A stretch of DNA of 64,000 nucleotides. Source: Paenibacillus sinopodophylli. GTDB taxonomy: Bacteria; Bacillota; Bacilli; Paenibacillales; Paenibacillaceae. Location: NCBI RefSeq assembly GCF_005930355.1, contig NZ_VDBO01000001.1, forward strand, positions 1,275,339 through 1,339,338. Direction: 5' to 3'. The translations under genes and the position numbers were made by a program. Within the stretch, counting starts at the first letter, position 1. Every line of letters begins with the position of its first letter. Shown in pieces: positions 6,985 through 15,694 of the stretch. Under the pieces are notes generated by a model. The model made no database searches, was not told the DNA's origin, and saw only the letters and a list, made by a program, of their open reading frames with translations.

Positions 6985-9449
6985 GCGTACAACCCCTTCG
7001 CAGACGATGACATCTCTTCTTCCATATACACCTTGACTCCGGTTATAATTTTACGAATGTCTGCTTCATTGCGGATATCGCCGTTATGCGTCAGGTTGAC
7101 GCTCGGAGTCAGTGTAACGAAGTTTTGAATGTTCTTCATCTCGGCGAGCTCCCGCATTACCTTGAGGTCCTCGTTGGAGATGTCGACTTTTCCTTTAACC
7201 TTTTTCACTTCATCGACAGATCCGACATTCGGCGTTAAGCCTGAGTTCCATTTATTTAATGAGTCCGGGTTGATCGCTTTGCTTAGAGCAGACACGTCTA
7301 ATGCTTTCGCAACGGAAGCCCCCCCTTTATAACCAATATCAAATTGGTCTTTTAGGTTCTTTTCCTGCATTCGGTCAATCTTGACCACGTTCTTAGTGCT
7401 TACTGGTTCTTCCAACTTATCGATCATGCTTTGTAAACTGTCACTCATAATGTTGAGATTATCAGTCTCAAACGGATCAACTTCACCTAAACTTACTCCT
7501 GTCATGCTTTCAATCTTTTTACTCAGCCAGTTGAACCCTTTTAGGACACCGTTTATCCCATCCAAGATAGTCTTCATAAATCCGCCGGCGAATTCCTCGG
7601 CAGATCGCAACATATTAACCATGTGATTCCCAAAGGTCTTAGCTAAATCATACACAAGCTTCTGAACCGCATAAGTCGGGTCAATGAACACATTGATTAA
7701 AAACTCAGCCAAGCTTGCGAATATATTCCATATGAGAGCGATTTGGTTGTAGATAACTCCATAAAGCGTCATAAATAATCCGCCGATAAACCCTAAAACT
7801 TGCTCGAAGGATACGCCGCATTTTTGCAGTATCAATATCAACCCGATGATCGCAAGTCCGATTAATAATATAGGCCAATTAATAGCGAGCCACGCAGCAG
7901 CCTGAGCATAAAGCGGTGGCAATGCAGCCCATAATGGCGGGATCATCGCCCAAAGCCCTGGTATTACGATCATAGCTATCACAGCGCCTATACCAGCAAG
8001 TACCGCGCTAATCTCAGGCCAGTAAGTTTGAATAGTCTCCGACAGCCACATAGCCGCCTTGACCAAACCGACAACCAATGATGTTGCCCATGCAAGCCCA
8101 GTACTTAGGGCGTCGAAAAACGGTTGGAACTTACCTTCTTGAAATGCTGTGTTAAGCAATGTGATTAAAGGCAACAAGGCCGCTACCGCAGACCCGCCAG
8201 CATCAGCCATCGCAGACTTAATGTTGTTTCCTAAGACCTCGGCTTGTTTGGCTGGGCTCTTCAACATCGTATTAAATGCATCTTCGCCCATCTTCTGTTT
8301 TTCGAGCAATTGGTTGAACGCTTTAATAAATCCATCCATGTCGCCAGCCTTACCCAACTCATCAATATTAAAGGCGCGAATATCTGTCTTACTCATGTTG
8401 AATCGTTCTGCCAGTGACACGATATCACCTGACATCGCTTCTTTAAGAGCGAATGCAGCTCCTTCTATCCCATTACCAGCAGAATCAAATGCTGCCATCC
8501 TAGCAGCCAATCCATTCAATTGGCTCAACTGGTCTGTGTTCTGTGTCGTGGAAAAGAACGATAAGGTCCCCTTTAAGGATTCGTTTACATCTTGGCCGGC
8601 AGCTAGCGCTTCTTTTTTAAACTTGTCGAACATCGCAGTTCCAACTTCGGCATCTCCCGTACGAGCAACAAACATATCCATCATTTTTTGTTGTTGCATC
8701 GCACCGCCGATTGTGGCGCCTAAGAGCTTTTGCGCTCCAGCGATAGACAAGTATGCAGCGGCTATGCCTTTAAGGTTACTGAGTAGCCCTCCTGTACCTC
8801 CTGCCCCACCACTCGGAGGCAATGGCGGTATTGGTGGCGGTGGTGGAATAGGTGGTATTGGTGGCGGGTTAAGAGATCTTCGTAGCAATGAAACCGCCCT
8901 TGTTAGACGCAGTACCAATGCTCTAAGATTGGTCAACATGTCAGTCAGCGTTGCCGGCAAAGATATCCTTAGTTCAGCTTCAATAACGCCAATTTGAGCA
9001 ATGATTCTTGATCTTAGCGTGGAGATATCTCCCAGCACCGTTGCAGCATTCAAAGTTACATTAATCGGCACCGCCAAAATCCCCATTAACCTAGCACGTA
9101 TACTAGATGCCTGTGCTATCGCGTTTGCGCCGTTAATCGTAACGTCGATTGCAGCCGATGTGAGTCCTGATCGGATACGCTGCTGTATCTGTGCAATCTT
9201 CTGCGTTACGTCATCTACGTTTATGACCACGTTCATAGCCGATGAACCACCGCTACTTGCTATGCGGGCACGCAAGGCCGTTAGTCCGCTCTCTACTCGC
9301 GCTGTATTCAAAGACATGATAATCGGAGCTTCTACAACGCGTTTAAGCCGCTCAGCCGTCACTGTAGCCGCCGTTAGCTTGTTGACCATACGTTGCAAAG
9401 GTTGCGTAAATCTATCGTATATGCCTAGTGTGGAGCTCACTGTAGCTAT
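6981..9449 (-). CDS. xkdO: tape measure protein XkdO-like, apparent ATA start
   Basis: A tape-measure protein of about 823 residues that sets tail length. Family members begin with MATISSTL-like sequence; here the match is ATVSSTLGIYDRF, preceded by an ATA codon at 9449. An AGAAGGGAGG site lies eight bases before that ATA. The nearest conventional start in frame, TTG at 9473, has no site and lies against a terminator. A proline-rich linker (PPIPPIPPPPPIPP) lies near residue 200, followed by a glycine-rich part. Hydrophobic transmembrane-like segments occupy about 460-560. Either initiation uses ATA or the gene has lost its ATG. Confidence 0.85.
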   Translation of the reverse strand: MATVSSTLGIYDRFTQPLQRMVNKLTAATVTAERLKRVVEAPIIMSLNTARVESGLTALRARIASSGGSSAMNVVINVDDVTQKIAQIQQRIRSGLTSAAIDVTINGANAIAQASSIRARLMGILAVPINVTLNAATVLGDISTLRSRIIAQIGVIEAELRISLPATLTDMLTNLRALVLRLTRAVSLLRRSLNPPPIPPIPPPPPIPPLPPSGGAGGTGGLLSNLKGIAAAYLSIAGAQKLLGATIGGAMQQQKMMDMFVARTGDAEVGTAMFDKFKKEALAAGQDVNESLKGTLSFFSTTQNTDQLSQLNGLAARMAAFDSAGNGIEGAAFALKEAMSGDIVSLAERFNMSKTDIRAFNIDELGKAGDMDGFIKAFNQLLEKQKMGEDAFNTMLKSPAKQAEVLGNNIKSAMADAGGSAVAALLPLITLLNTAFQEGKFQPFFDALSTGLAWATSLVVGLVKAAMWLSETIQTYWPEISAVLAGIGAVIAMIVIPGLWAMIPPLWAALPPLYAQAAAWLAINWPILLIGLAIIGLILILQKCGVSFEQVLGFIGGLFMTLYGVIYNQIALIWNIFASLAEFLINVFIDPTYAVQKLVYDLAKTFGNHMVNMLRSAEEFAGGFMKTILDGINGVLKGFNWLSKKIESMTGVSLGEVDPFETDNLNIMSDSLQSMIDKLEEPVSTKNVVKIDRMQEKNLKDQFDIGYKGGASVAKALDVSALSKAINPDSLNKWNSGLTPNVGSVDEVKKVKGKVDISNEDLKVMRELAEMKNIQNFVTLTPSVNLTHNGDIRNEADIRKIITGVKVYMEEEMSSSAKGLYA

Positions 9450-9472
9450 ATTAATTACCTCCCTTCTGAGCA

Positions 9473-9500
9473 AATAAAAAAAACGCCCATCACGGACGTT
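9473..9500 (-). terminator. terminator between cargo gene and tape measure
   Basis: On the minus strand a 7-bp stem (AACGTCC with GGGCGTT, one G-T pair) with a GTGAT loop is followed by eight T. It directly follows the gene at 9515-10042 and lies just ahead of the tape-measure gene, so the inserted gene has its own terminator. Confidence 0.8.
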
Positions 9501-9514
9501 TTCCCTTGTATCTG

Positions 9515-10042
9515 CTATAGAATTGTTTCGGTTTTCACTTCAGCGCTCACGTTATTCGCATTTGCAAGAATCCTTAATACCTCAGCGCTTCTCTGCACTT
9601 TAGTTAAACTCTTTTTGAGATCCTTATCGAACTTCTTTGTCACGCTTACCATCAAGGACGGCATGACGAAAGTTATATTTTTAATTTCACCACTGGAAGA
9701 AAGGTATGATACCAAATACACCTGATTGGTTTTCTTTGCCTGCTTTGTTCCAATGCCAGACATTCCGCCTAATATCAAACCAGCTGGTCCGAACAACAAG
9801 CCGCCAACAACGCCGCGACCTATAACGCTTTTGCTCTCTTCTACCAACTCCTGCTCAGTTGTCACGGTTGATTCCAAGAAGTTAGATAAAGGTATTTTAA
9901 AAGTATTTACTGCGTTCGTTTTAAAGCCAACAAATTCTTTTTCCACAATAACTAGAAATTCTTTATCATAAGTCAATTCTAGTTGTGCGTCTGGATTCTT
10001 CAAAGGCAGTCCATCTATAAGGCTGACAATAGCTTTAGTCAT
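9515..10042 (-). CDS. glycine-zipper protein of unknown function (moron-like insertion)
   Basis: A 175-residue protein I cannot assign to a phage structural family. The first 80 residues look like an all-beta, PH-like domain (ELTYDKEFLVIVEKEFVGF). A glycine-zipper follows (GRGVVGGLLFGPAGLILGG), then a second short beta segment and a helical end. Such beta plus glycine-zipper proteins occur widely in Firmicutes. It sits where phage genomes normally run chaperone directly into tape measure, it has its own terminator, and about 65 bp upstream may hold a weak promoter. It is therefore best read as a cargo gene rather than a tail part. Confidence 0.65.
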   Translation of the reverse strand: MTKAIVSLIDGLPLKNPDAQLELTYDKEFLVIVEKEFVGFKTNAVNTFKIPLSNFLESTVTTEQELVEESKSVIGRGVVGGLLFGPAGLILGGMSGIGTKQAKKTNQVYLVSYLSSSGEIKNITFVMPSLMVSVTKKFDKDLKKSLTKVQRSAEVLRILANANNVSAEVKTETIL

Positions 10043-10107
10043 TTGGTATTCATCCCTTCTTAGATCAATTTACCTATACTCTACCAAATTAACCCAAGAA
10101 GAGACAA

Positions 10108-10667
10108 TTATTTTTTTGCCTCTTTTTTAGCTCTGATGTCGATGGATGCCATTATAAAGGCCCTCTCTTCACGCGGGAGGGCCATGAACTGACCGGGCAA
10201 TAGCCTCAGTTTGTGGAGGGCATAGTACGCGTAATTAGCGTCCGGATCGCCCTCCTCTATTAGTTTTTTGCCTCTTCAACCAAATCATTCATATCCTTGT
10301 CGAATCCGCTCAGACGTTGGATCTGGATGGATAGCTCCGCCTGTTCGCCTGCAAGAAGCACTTTGTTAAGGTATTGCTCAGGAGTAGCCACACCTAGTTT
10401 CTTGATGCTTTCTGCATCCTTGAAATCAGGCACGATTGTATTCTCAATAATAACCGCTGCGTTGAAGCGCCGTGAATCGAAATCGACTTTGTTTCTTTTG
10501 CCGACGGTTGTTGAACGCTTTTGGATAGAGTTGAAATCGTCTCCACTCATTGCCTTGATTTTGAATTTGTAGAGATTGCCCTCGTTGTCTTTAAAGCGAT
10601 CTGAAATAGCAACCTCATCGGTAACGCCATCTACTACATTCTGGTTTAGAAAGTCTTGTAAGCTCAT
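10108..10667 (-). CDS. tail assembly chaperone, -1 frameshift product
   Basis: The long product of the tail chaperone gene (G-T type), 186 residues. It reads the short ORF (10260-10667) up to the heptamer A AAA AAC at 10269-10263, slips back one base, and continues for 51 more codons to the TAA at 10108-10110. The extension begins LIEEGDPDANYAYYALHK and includes LPGQFMALPREERAFIMA and IDIRAKKEAKK, a typical T domain. There is no start codon or ribosome site for the extension on its own. A perfect 7-bp hairpin (GGCCCTC with GAGGGCC) lies about 100 bases downstream. The frameshift is inferred from the slippery site and the coding quality of the second frame. Confidence 0.85.
10260..10667 (-). 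CDS. xkdN: tail assembly chaperone, short form (XkdN-like)
   Basis: The 135-residue zero-frame product, which would coat the tape measure during tail assembly. It lies between the tube gene and the tape measure, as XkdN does in PBSX. The sequence has the family pattern: YKFKIKAMSGDDFNSIQKRS near residue 35, an ATPEQYLNKVLLAGE segment and LSGFDKDMNDLVEEAKN at the end. The last codons GCA AAA AAC form the slippery site, and a TAA follows directly. It would normally be made in excess of the frameshifted form. Confidence 0.88.
   Translation of the reverse strand: MSLQDFLNQNVVDGVTDEVAISDRFKDNEGNLYKFKIKAMSGDDFNSIQKRSTTVGKRNKVDFDSRRFNAAVIIENTIVPDFKDAESIKKLGVATPEQYLNKVLLAGEQAELSIQIQRLSGFDKDMNDLVEEAKN
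10263..10269 (-). promoter_or_regulatory. slippery heptamer for -1 ribosomal frameshift
   Basis: On the minus strand the heptamer A AAA AAC is in the correct phase (GCA AAA AAC) and immediately precedes the zero-frame TAA. It is a canonical X XXY YYZ site. The -1 frame stays open for 51 codons after it. Confidence 0.88.
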
Positions 10668-10684
10668 ATTTATTCTTCCTCCTC

Positions 10685-11149
10685 TTATTGTGCAGGCGCA
10701 TTGAAGCGTCCCAAAATATCGTAATCATCAAACGTAAACGCGAGTTCTTCTTCAAGTGAGTCGTCGCTCGTAATATCGAACTTAGCGGCGATAATGCTAT
10801 CAAGATTGCAGTTCTTCAGAATTATTGTCTGCTTACCAACTGAAGAAGAGGGATCGTCGTTCTCGACTTGGATATCGAAATAGAAATCGCGTCCCGTTTT
10901 CACATAAGTGAGCATCAGATCGCGAAACACGCTAGTCATGTAATAAACTGTTAGGGTTCCGGAACCCGACCATCCAGCAGCTTTCTTGCCTGTATTTGTC
11001 TTTCCGAGTACAGGCACATCAGATTTATTCTTCTCGATTGTGGACTCTAGCGATTTTGCGTAAAAGAGTTCTTCGACGCGGCCTGTAATGGTGGCAAATG
11101 CTTTAGCCTGCTTACCTGAAATTGTATCAACCGGATTCATAAATGACAT
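10685..11149 (-). CDS. xkdM: tail tube protein XkdM
   Basis: A 154-residue inner tail tube protein of the XkdM/DUF2001 family. Family features are SGKQAKAFATITGRVEELFY at the start, GWSGSGTLTVYYMTSVFRDLM in the middle and the ITSDDSLEEELAFTFDDYDI end. It overlaps the sheath gene by one base. Sheath plus tube identifies the tail as contractile. Confidence 0.93.
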   Translation of the reverse strand: MSFMNPVDTISGKQAKAFATITGRVEELFYAKSLESTIEKNKSDVPVLGKTNTGKKAAGWSGSGTLTVYYMTSVFRDLMLTYVKTGRDFYFDIQVENDDPSSSVGKQTIILKNCNLDSIIAAKFDITSDDSLEEELAFTFDDYDILGRFNAPAQ

Positions 11150-12480
11150 TAACCAACAACCTCCTGTCTAACCGTAACGGCCACATAGATTTTTTCAATG
11201 CTGTCTACCGGCTGAACGTATGCAACGATAAGTACCGAATCAGCACCTTCACCAGCAGAGACGGAAATATCAGTCTGCGAGCTAAATTCCTGAATCGCCT
11301 CGATTGACTGCATACGCTCCAAATATTTAATGCATTCGCCCTTAAGCAAATTGCGGCCAGTATCATTGTTGTTCACTTTACCGATATAGAAAGAGCTGAA
11401 CGTTTTCAAGAAATCAATCGCAATTCCATCCAATACACGGATAACGCGGTTCTTCGAGAAATGTTTTCCGTGAGTCGGGGTATACGTGATAAGCGTGTTA
11501 ATGTCCTGTTCAACAACCGCTATTCCATTGTTTGGCGTGAAAACAAACTCACCCGCCTGCAACGCTGCAATGATTTGCGCATTCGTATACCGTGTGGCGA
11601 CATCAATCGCACCGTCATAGGCTTCGTAGGTAAGCGACTGATTGACGTTAGCGCCTGCCGTTGCTCCAGCTACCCACGCAGTAGATTGCGCCGCTGTGAG
11701 CGTTGTACCATCCTCTAGTACCACGCCGTTTTTAACACTAATAATCCCCTCGTAATTAGCGACAGGATAATTCTCGAGCACGGCTTGGATCTTCTTGCCC
11801 TCATCTTCGCGAAGCCTCCGAACAAAAGCTAAAGCCAGTCCTTTGACAGCGGAGTCGGCGGACGGAATTGCCATTGCATTAAAGTCAAATACCTCTACCG
11901 CTGCAAGGTAATCAACATAGTCTTGATTAGTCACCGTTCCATCAGCTCCCGATATAAGAGGTGCTCCTGCAGTGTTTGTGAGCGTTGCACTGCCACTAAA
12001 CACGACATAATCATTTGAAACTAAGCCGGCAACGTTCGCTACTACCTGTTTGTCAACTACATCGCCATTAAGTAAAGTCTTAACGTCCTTCAACGATGTG
12101 TTATCAATGTTCGTTTCAATCACAACGCTCAAACTGTTACCTCTGACGCCGCCCCACTTTGCCGTAGCCACTAACGTTCCAACAGTCACCGCCGCCTTGG
12201 TGCCTGTATTAAGGCGATACAACAGCAACGTCCGCGCTCGCTTCAGCGCCTCTCTTATCAGCAGCATTTGCGATTCTGAAATCTGATAGCCGAGCAACTT
12301 CGAAACATCATCTCCGGCATTAACAGCCAGAATCTTCTTAGGTTCTCCCCAAGCTAATGCGAGCGGAATCGTTACAACGCCGCGATCACCAAGCACGCTG
12401 GTAGATTGCGGCTCTGAAGTAAAATTAATGAATACGCCTGGCCTTACTTTGTTCTGTGTTACCCACGTTCCTCCAGCCAC
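11149..12480 (-). CDS. xkdK: tail sheath protein XkdK
   Basis: A 443-residue contractile tail sheath subunit. Start and end fit the family: GGTWVTQNKVRPGVFINF at the N terminus, the LALAWGEPKKI segment, and a C-terminal domain with FSKNRVIRVLDGIAIDFLKT and YIGKVNNNDTGRNLLKGECIKYL. Length is within the family range. It is followed by tube, chaperone and tape measure in canonical order. Confidence 0.95.
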   Translation of the reverse strand: MAGGTWVTQNKVRPGVFINFTSEPQSTSVLGDRGVVTIPLALAWGEPKKILAVNAGDDVSKLLGYQISESQMLLIREALKRARTLLLYRLNTGTKAAVTVGTLVATAKWGGVRGNSLSVVIETNIDNTSLKDVKTLLNGDVVDKQVVANVAGLVSNDYVVFSGSATLTNTAGAPLISGADGTVTNQDYVDYLAAVEVFDFNAMAIPSADSAVKGLALAFVRRLREDEGKKIQAVLENYPVANYEGIISVKNGVVLEDGTTLTAAQSTAWVAGATAGANVNQSLTYEAYDGAIDVATRYTNAQIIAALQAGEFVFTPNNGIAVVEQDINTLITYTPTHGKHFSKNRVIRVLDGIAIDFLKTFSSFYIGKVNNNDTGRNLLKGECIKYLERMQSIEAIQEFSSQTDISVSAGEGADSVLIVAYVQPVDSIEKIYVAVTVRQEVVG

Positions 12481-12684
12481 TTACAGCACCTCCGCTTTCA
12501 AGAATTTATTAACAGCAGCCTTAGCTTCATCAAATGTGTACTCCTTGCCGTCTAAAAGAGCCACAGACAACACGTCCTGCTCTTGTGGTATAAAGCGTGC
12601 CGAAATGAGCCAACGCCGCTTAGGGAAGCTGCTGGGAGCTTCAACAACTTCCAAATTTTCTTCTTTTGGATCTTTATTCGCCAT
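12481..12684 (-). CDS. small phage protein before the sheath gene, unknown
   Basis: A 67-residue protein with an AGGAGG site nine bases before its ATG. It is basic in the middle (FPKRRWLISARFIP) with a C-terminal helix (TFDEAKAAVNKFLKAEVL). I do not recognise the family. It lies between the tail terminator and sheath genes, overlapping the former by 11 bp, so it belongs to the late operon. Confidence 0.7.
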   Translation of the reverse strand: MANKDPKEENLEVVEAPSSFPKRRWLISARFIPQEQDVLSVALLDGKEYTFDEAKAAVNKFLKAEVL

Positions 12685-13126
12685 GTATGCGTACCTCCTG
12701 TTTCATTGTCTGCATTGTTGGATCTTGCGCCTGCTGTCGCACTACATGTAATTTGTAATCGATATTGAAATGCATGATCTCATTCACGATTTCGTGATTC
12801 ATTCCTGTGCCGCGATATTTAACGCCATCTACAACAATCCACTCCAAGTGCTCATATAAATGTTCGGCCATGTTATGCATGCTGCGGTTTTTATTGTCGT
12901 CAGCAAAAAAATGGATATCGAACGTTTGTGAACGTTGACTTCGCGGTCCAAGTAGGGCGTTTTGTTGCATGATGATCTGCTTAACAAAAAAACAAGGCTC
13001 CTCGATGTCGAATCCACCGTCTAAGCCTTGTTTTATCTCCTCGCCCAATATTGGTATATCGGGAAAATGCGTATCAAGTGCGGCAATTAGGCCGTCTCTT
13101 ATACTGTTTACTGTAACGGTTACCAC
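12674..13126 (-). CDS. phage tail terminator family protein (DUF6838-like)
   Basis: A 150-residue protein with a GTG start. The pattern of an N-terminal helix (IRDGLIAALDTHFPD), a short IEEPCFFVKQI strand and the middle QTFDIHFFADDNK, LYEHLEWIVVDGVKYRG fits the small proteins that close the tail tube at the neck. Its position between the gp10-like protein and the sheath agrees. Family assignment rests on pattern and position. Confidence 0.75.
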   Translation of the reverse strand: MVTVTVNSIRDGLIAALDTHFPDIPILGEEIKQGLDGGFDIEEPCFFVKQIIMQQNALLGPRSQRSQTFDIHFFADDNKNRSMHNMAEHLYEHLEWIVVDGVKYRGTGMNHEIVNEIMHFNIDYKLHVVRQQAQDPTMQTMKQEVRIHGE

Positions 13127-13130
13127 ATCT

Positions 13131-13616
13131 TCACCGCCCGTTCATTAAGCGTTCTAAAAACCGTTTCTGCTTGCGGGCTAAGAAATCAGGTAGCATTTCC
13201 TCAATCTCGTTGACAGAAATCTTAACCATGAAGCGACCCGGCACCCAACCGCCCTTTTTACCCACTTGCATCCCTGTCTTCGCGCCTGATTCGTAAACGA
13301 AGGTGTTACCCACCCAATGACCAGGCACCCAGTGAGCTCGGAATCCATTCTCTACAAAGCTTGCATATTCAAGATTGGTAAAGACTTCGACCTCATACCC
13401 TGTCGATGTCTTGACTACACTGCCAATCTGAAACGAGTTTCGGAGTTGACCATTCCCTACAGGTGTTCGCTGCTTGATTCTTGCTAATGTCCTCATGCCA
13501 AGCTCGCTTATCAAATCTCGAACAAAGCGATCAACTACACCGGAATCAATATCCTGTTGCAGGTCCTTAACCATTTTCTCCAGCGCACTTATATCAAACA
13601 AGCCGCCCGCACTCAT
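13131..13616 (-). CDS. xkdI: HK97 gp10 family head-tail protein (XkdI-like)
   Basis: A 161-residue neck protein. The family signature is the segment LARIKQRTPVGNGQLRNSFQ near residue 50, followed by YEVEVFTNLEYASFVENGFRAHWVPGH. Members act at head completion or tail attachment. It overlaps the downstream-closure gene by 4 bp on one side and is 5 bp from the terminator gene on the other. Confidence 0.88.
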   Translation of the reverse strand: MSAGGLFDISALEKMVKDLQQDIDSGVVDRFVRDLISELGMRTLARIKQRTPVGNGQLRNSFQIGSVVKTSTGYEVEVFTNLEYASFVENGFRAHWVPGHWVGNTFVYESGAKTGMQVGKKGGWVPGRFMVKISVNEIEEMLPDFLARKQKRFLERLMNGR

Positions 13617-13975
13617 GCCCTATCCTTGCGTTGTATGCTTATCTCTTGATGTGTGGGATACGGAAAAGGCTCTCCGGCTTGGTACTTATGAGTAGTTGCT
13701 CCTCGGATGACGGCTATCTCATCACCCTGCTTAATCTCAATATCCGGCGAAATAAACAGTTTCGTCTCATAGCGGATATCATTTTGCGCTTCAGTCTGAC
13801 TATTTGATCCAAGCGCTTTCTGAGAGATTCGGCAAGGTTGATCTATCACCACTATTACCGCCGTCTGAACCGTTTCCTTGCTCACTGGGTCCTTTGCCGA
13901 TGAATAGCGGCTGATTGTACACTTATCCTCATACAACCGCTCTAAAGCTGCTCTGTGACGCTGATAATTGATCAT
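13613..13975 (-). CDS. xkdH: head closure protein (DUF3599, XkdH-like)
   Basis: A 120-residue protein that would seal the portal after packaging. It contains the pattern LERLYEDKCTISRYSSAKDP, PCRISQKALGS, and ETKLFISPDIEIKQGDEIAV, typical of the SPP1 gp16/XkdH closure fold. It follows the connector gene after two bases. Confidence 0.82.
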   Translation of the reverse strand: MINYQRHRAALERLYEDKCTISRYSSAKDPVSKETVQTAVIVVIDQPCRISQKALGSNSQTEAQNDIRYETKLFISPDIEIKQGDEIAVIRGATTHKYQAGEPFPYPTHQEISIQRKDRA

Positions 13976-13977
13976 GA

Positions 13978-14358
13978 CTAAAACCCCAGCTTTCGGTATC
14001 GATTAAGATCAGCAGCATAGCTGAGCACAATGGAGTCGATGGACGTTTTTGTCGTGCTGGTCAAACCAGTCGACTTTGCAGGAGCAACAGACGTATCTCC
14101 GATCTTCACGCTCAACTCAACAGGTAAGTTTTCAGCAATCTCTGGAATGCCTGTTTGCTCTACAAGGAGTGCATCCATTACCATGGAGGCCCAAACGTCT
14201 GTCAGCGCCTCCGGCACGGTGCTGATATTACAGTAATGCCGGATACGCCGACCGATTTCACGAATATATGAATTGACTATATCGTCATGGTTATCAGTTG
14301 AAAGCTTGAACCTCAGCTTCACAATCTCGAGGACTTCAACCGGATCGGCGGCCGCCAT
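13978..14358 (-). CDS. head-tail connector protein (DUF3199/YqbG-like)
   Basis: A 126-residue, mostly helical adaptor that would bind under the portal. The N-terminal helices (VLEIVKLRFKLSTDNHDDIVNSYIREIGRRIRHY region) and the C-terminal YAADLNRYRKLGF match gp6-like connectors of Firmicute phages. It overlaps its upstream neighbour by one base. Confidence 0.82.
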   Translation of the reverse strand: MAAADPVEVLEIVKLRFKLSTDNHDDIVNSYIREIGRRIRHYCNISTVPEALTDVWASMVMDALLVEQTGIPEIAENLPVELSVKIGDTSVAPAKSTGLTSTTKTSIDSIVLSYAADLNRYRKLGF

Positions 14359-14591
14359 TAGATAAGTCCTTTGAGCAACGGCAGATCAGCTACGGGGACT
14401 TCAATCTCCTGTCCTGCCGAATAGAATTGTTTGCGATATTTCACATTCTCGGTAAACGTGACAAGCTGTGTTTCAGGTTCCTTTACGGCCAGTCCAGCAG
14501 CTTCCTCTTGTTCTTCTTTTTCCTTAGCAGCCTGTAATTCGGCAGCAGCTTCGGCTTCCTTCAACTTTTCTTCCTCAGTCTTTGCTTTCAA
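14358..14591 (-). CDS. small phage head protein with charged N terminus
   Basis: A 77-residue protein starting with TTG, with an AAGGGGAT site. Residues 1-45 are highly charged and alanine-rich, likely a long helix. The last 35 residues (VKYRKQFYSAGQEIEVPVADLPLLKG) resemble the small beta domain found in many short proteins next to capsid genes. The function is unknown. It lies between capsid and connector. Confidence 0.7.
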   Translation of the reverse strand: MKAKTEEEKLKEAEAAAELQAAKEKEEQEEAAGLAVKEPETQLVTFTENVKYRKQFYSAGQEIEVPVADLPLLKGLI

Positions 14592-14635
14592 TTAAATCAT
14601 CCCCTTCAAGAAAAATAGAGAGGCCGCAGCCCCTC

Positions 14636-15679
14636 TTAACCTACTTTTGCAATAAAGATGTTGTCGATAGTTTCGAATGATGGCAACACGATTTCAGAGA
14701 CGATTGTTTCAACGTTAACCGGATGCGGCTCTTTGATGGTCGTGACAGCCACGCCAGTATTAACAACCTGCACAGCGGCATTGCTAACGCCTGTCAGGAG
14801 ATCGGACTCCTCAGGCGTTGTTCCGTAGTATGTGTTTCCAAGGCTGCCATCTGGAATCAACGTGAAATACTCATCCGGATAGAACAGAGCAGTCGACCCT
14901 TCTTGAAGAGCGTACTTCTTGTTGTACACAGCAACCGTAAGACCCAGCTTGGACAACAAGTACTGTTTCATCATCGAATCAGTCATGATGATGTTTTGAC
15001 CGCCCAACGGGTTCATATCAAGACGAATGCCTTTGTTCTGCATGATGTAATTCCATGTTTTACGCGTGCAAATACCTTTAGGAGGACGCACGCCTGTATC
15101 CGCCTCTACAAGATCCATCCATGTTTGAATGTCCTCGACAATAGAGGCATCGGGGCTGCTCCATAGATCAGAACCCGTAAGCGTGACTTTGTGACCTACA
15201 GGCATCTTGTAGTCATAGTCGAAGTTCAGTCGGTTAGCCGTGATAGCAATCTTACCAGTGGAGAGGAGTTGCATAATCATTCGCTCCGGCTGCACGTTTG
15301 CGCCGTTTACCAGAGTCGTGACATCATCGTAGATCGCGTTAATCAAAGGCAAATAGAGCGCCGCGTTAGCCGAATCGGCAATACGATTGAGCTCTTGACG
15401 ATCCTTCTCTCCTACGCGCATAGCCTCACGAAAGAACGGCATTTCTGTTTCAATCTTGCTAAATCCGATGCGGTCACGAAGCGTTGCCCTGGCATCAAAT
15501 GCAGATGGCATCAGAGCCACTGGAAGTCCGCGAGAACCTTTGATCCAGGATAGATCAAGGCCGAGCTGCTTCTTAGGTGGGAACAATGTTGCCCCAAGGT
15601 AAGGAATCGTGTTTGAAGGATTGGCAAGGTAATAGGTTGCGATGTTTTTTGCTGTTACAATATCGAAAATAGTAGGCAT
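14636..15679 (-). CDS. major capsid protein E family
   Basis: A 347-residue capsid protein of the lambda gpE-like family. Family signs are YLGATLFPPKKQLGLDLSWI near residue 27, LMPSAFDARATLRDR, and the FFREAMRVGEKDRQEL stretch; the C-terminal half contains the LFYPDEYFTLIPDGSLG segment. It follows a gpD-like decoration protein and a scaffold, in the usual order. AAGGGGACACGAC precedes the ATG. Confidence 0.93.
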   Translation of the reverse strand: MPTIFDIVTAKNIATYYLANPSNTIPYLGATLFPPKKQLGLDLSWIKGSRGLPVALMPSAFDARATLRDRIGFSKIETEMPFFREAMRVGEKDRQELNRIADSANAALYLPLINAIYDDVTTLVNGANVQPERMIMQLLSTGKIAITANRLNFDYDYKMPVGHKVTLTGSDLWSSPDASIVEDIQTWMDLVEADTGVRPPKGICTRKTWNYIMQNKGIRLDMNPLGGQNIIMTDSMMKQYLLSKLGLTVAVYNKKYALQEGSTALFYPDEYFTLIPDGSLGNTYYGTTPEESDLLTGVSNAAVQVVNTGVAVTTIKEPHPVNVETIVSEIVLPSFETIDNIFIAKVG

Positions 15680-15694
15680 GTCGTGTCCCCTTTC

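Noticed and set aside
8149..8997. Long plus-strand ORF of 282 codons opposite the prophage 1 tape measure
   Set aside because: It is the antisense of a well-supported gene, has no ribosome site and reads as low-complexity shadow sequence.
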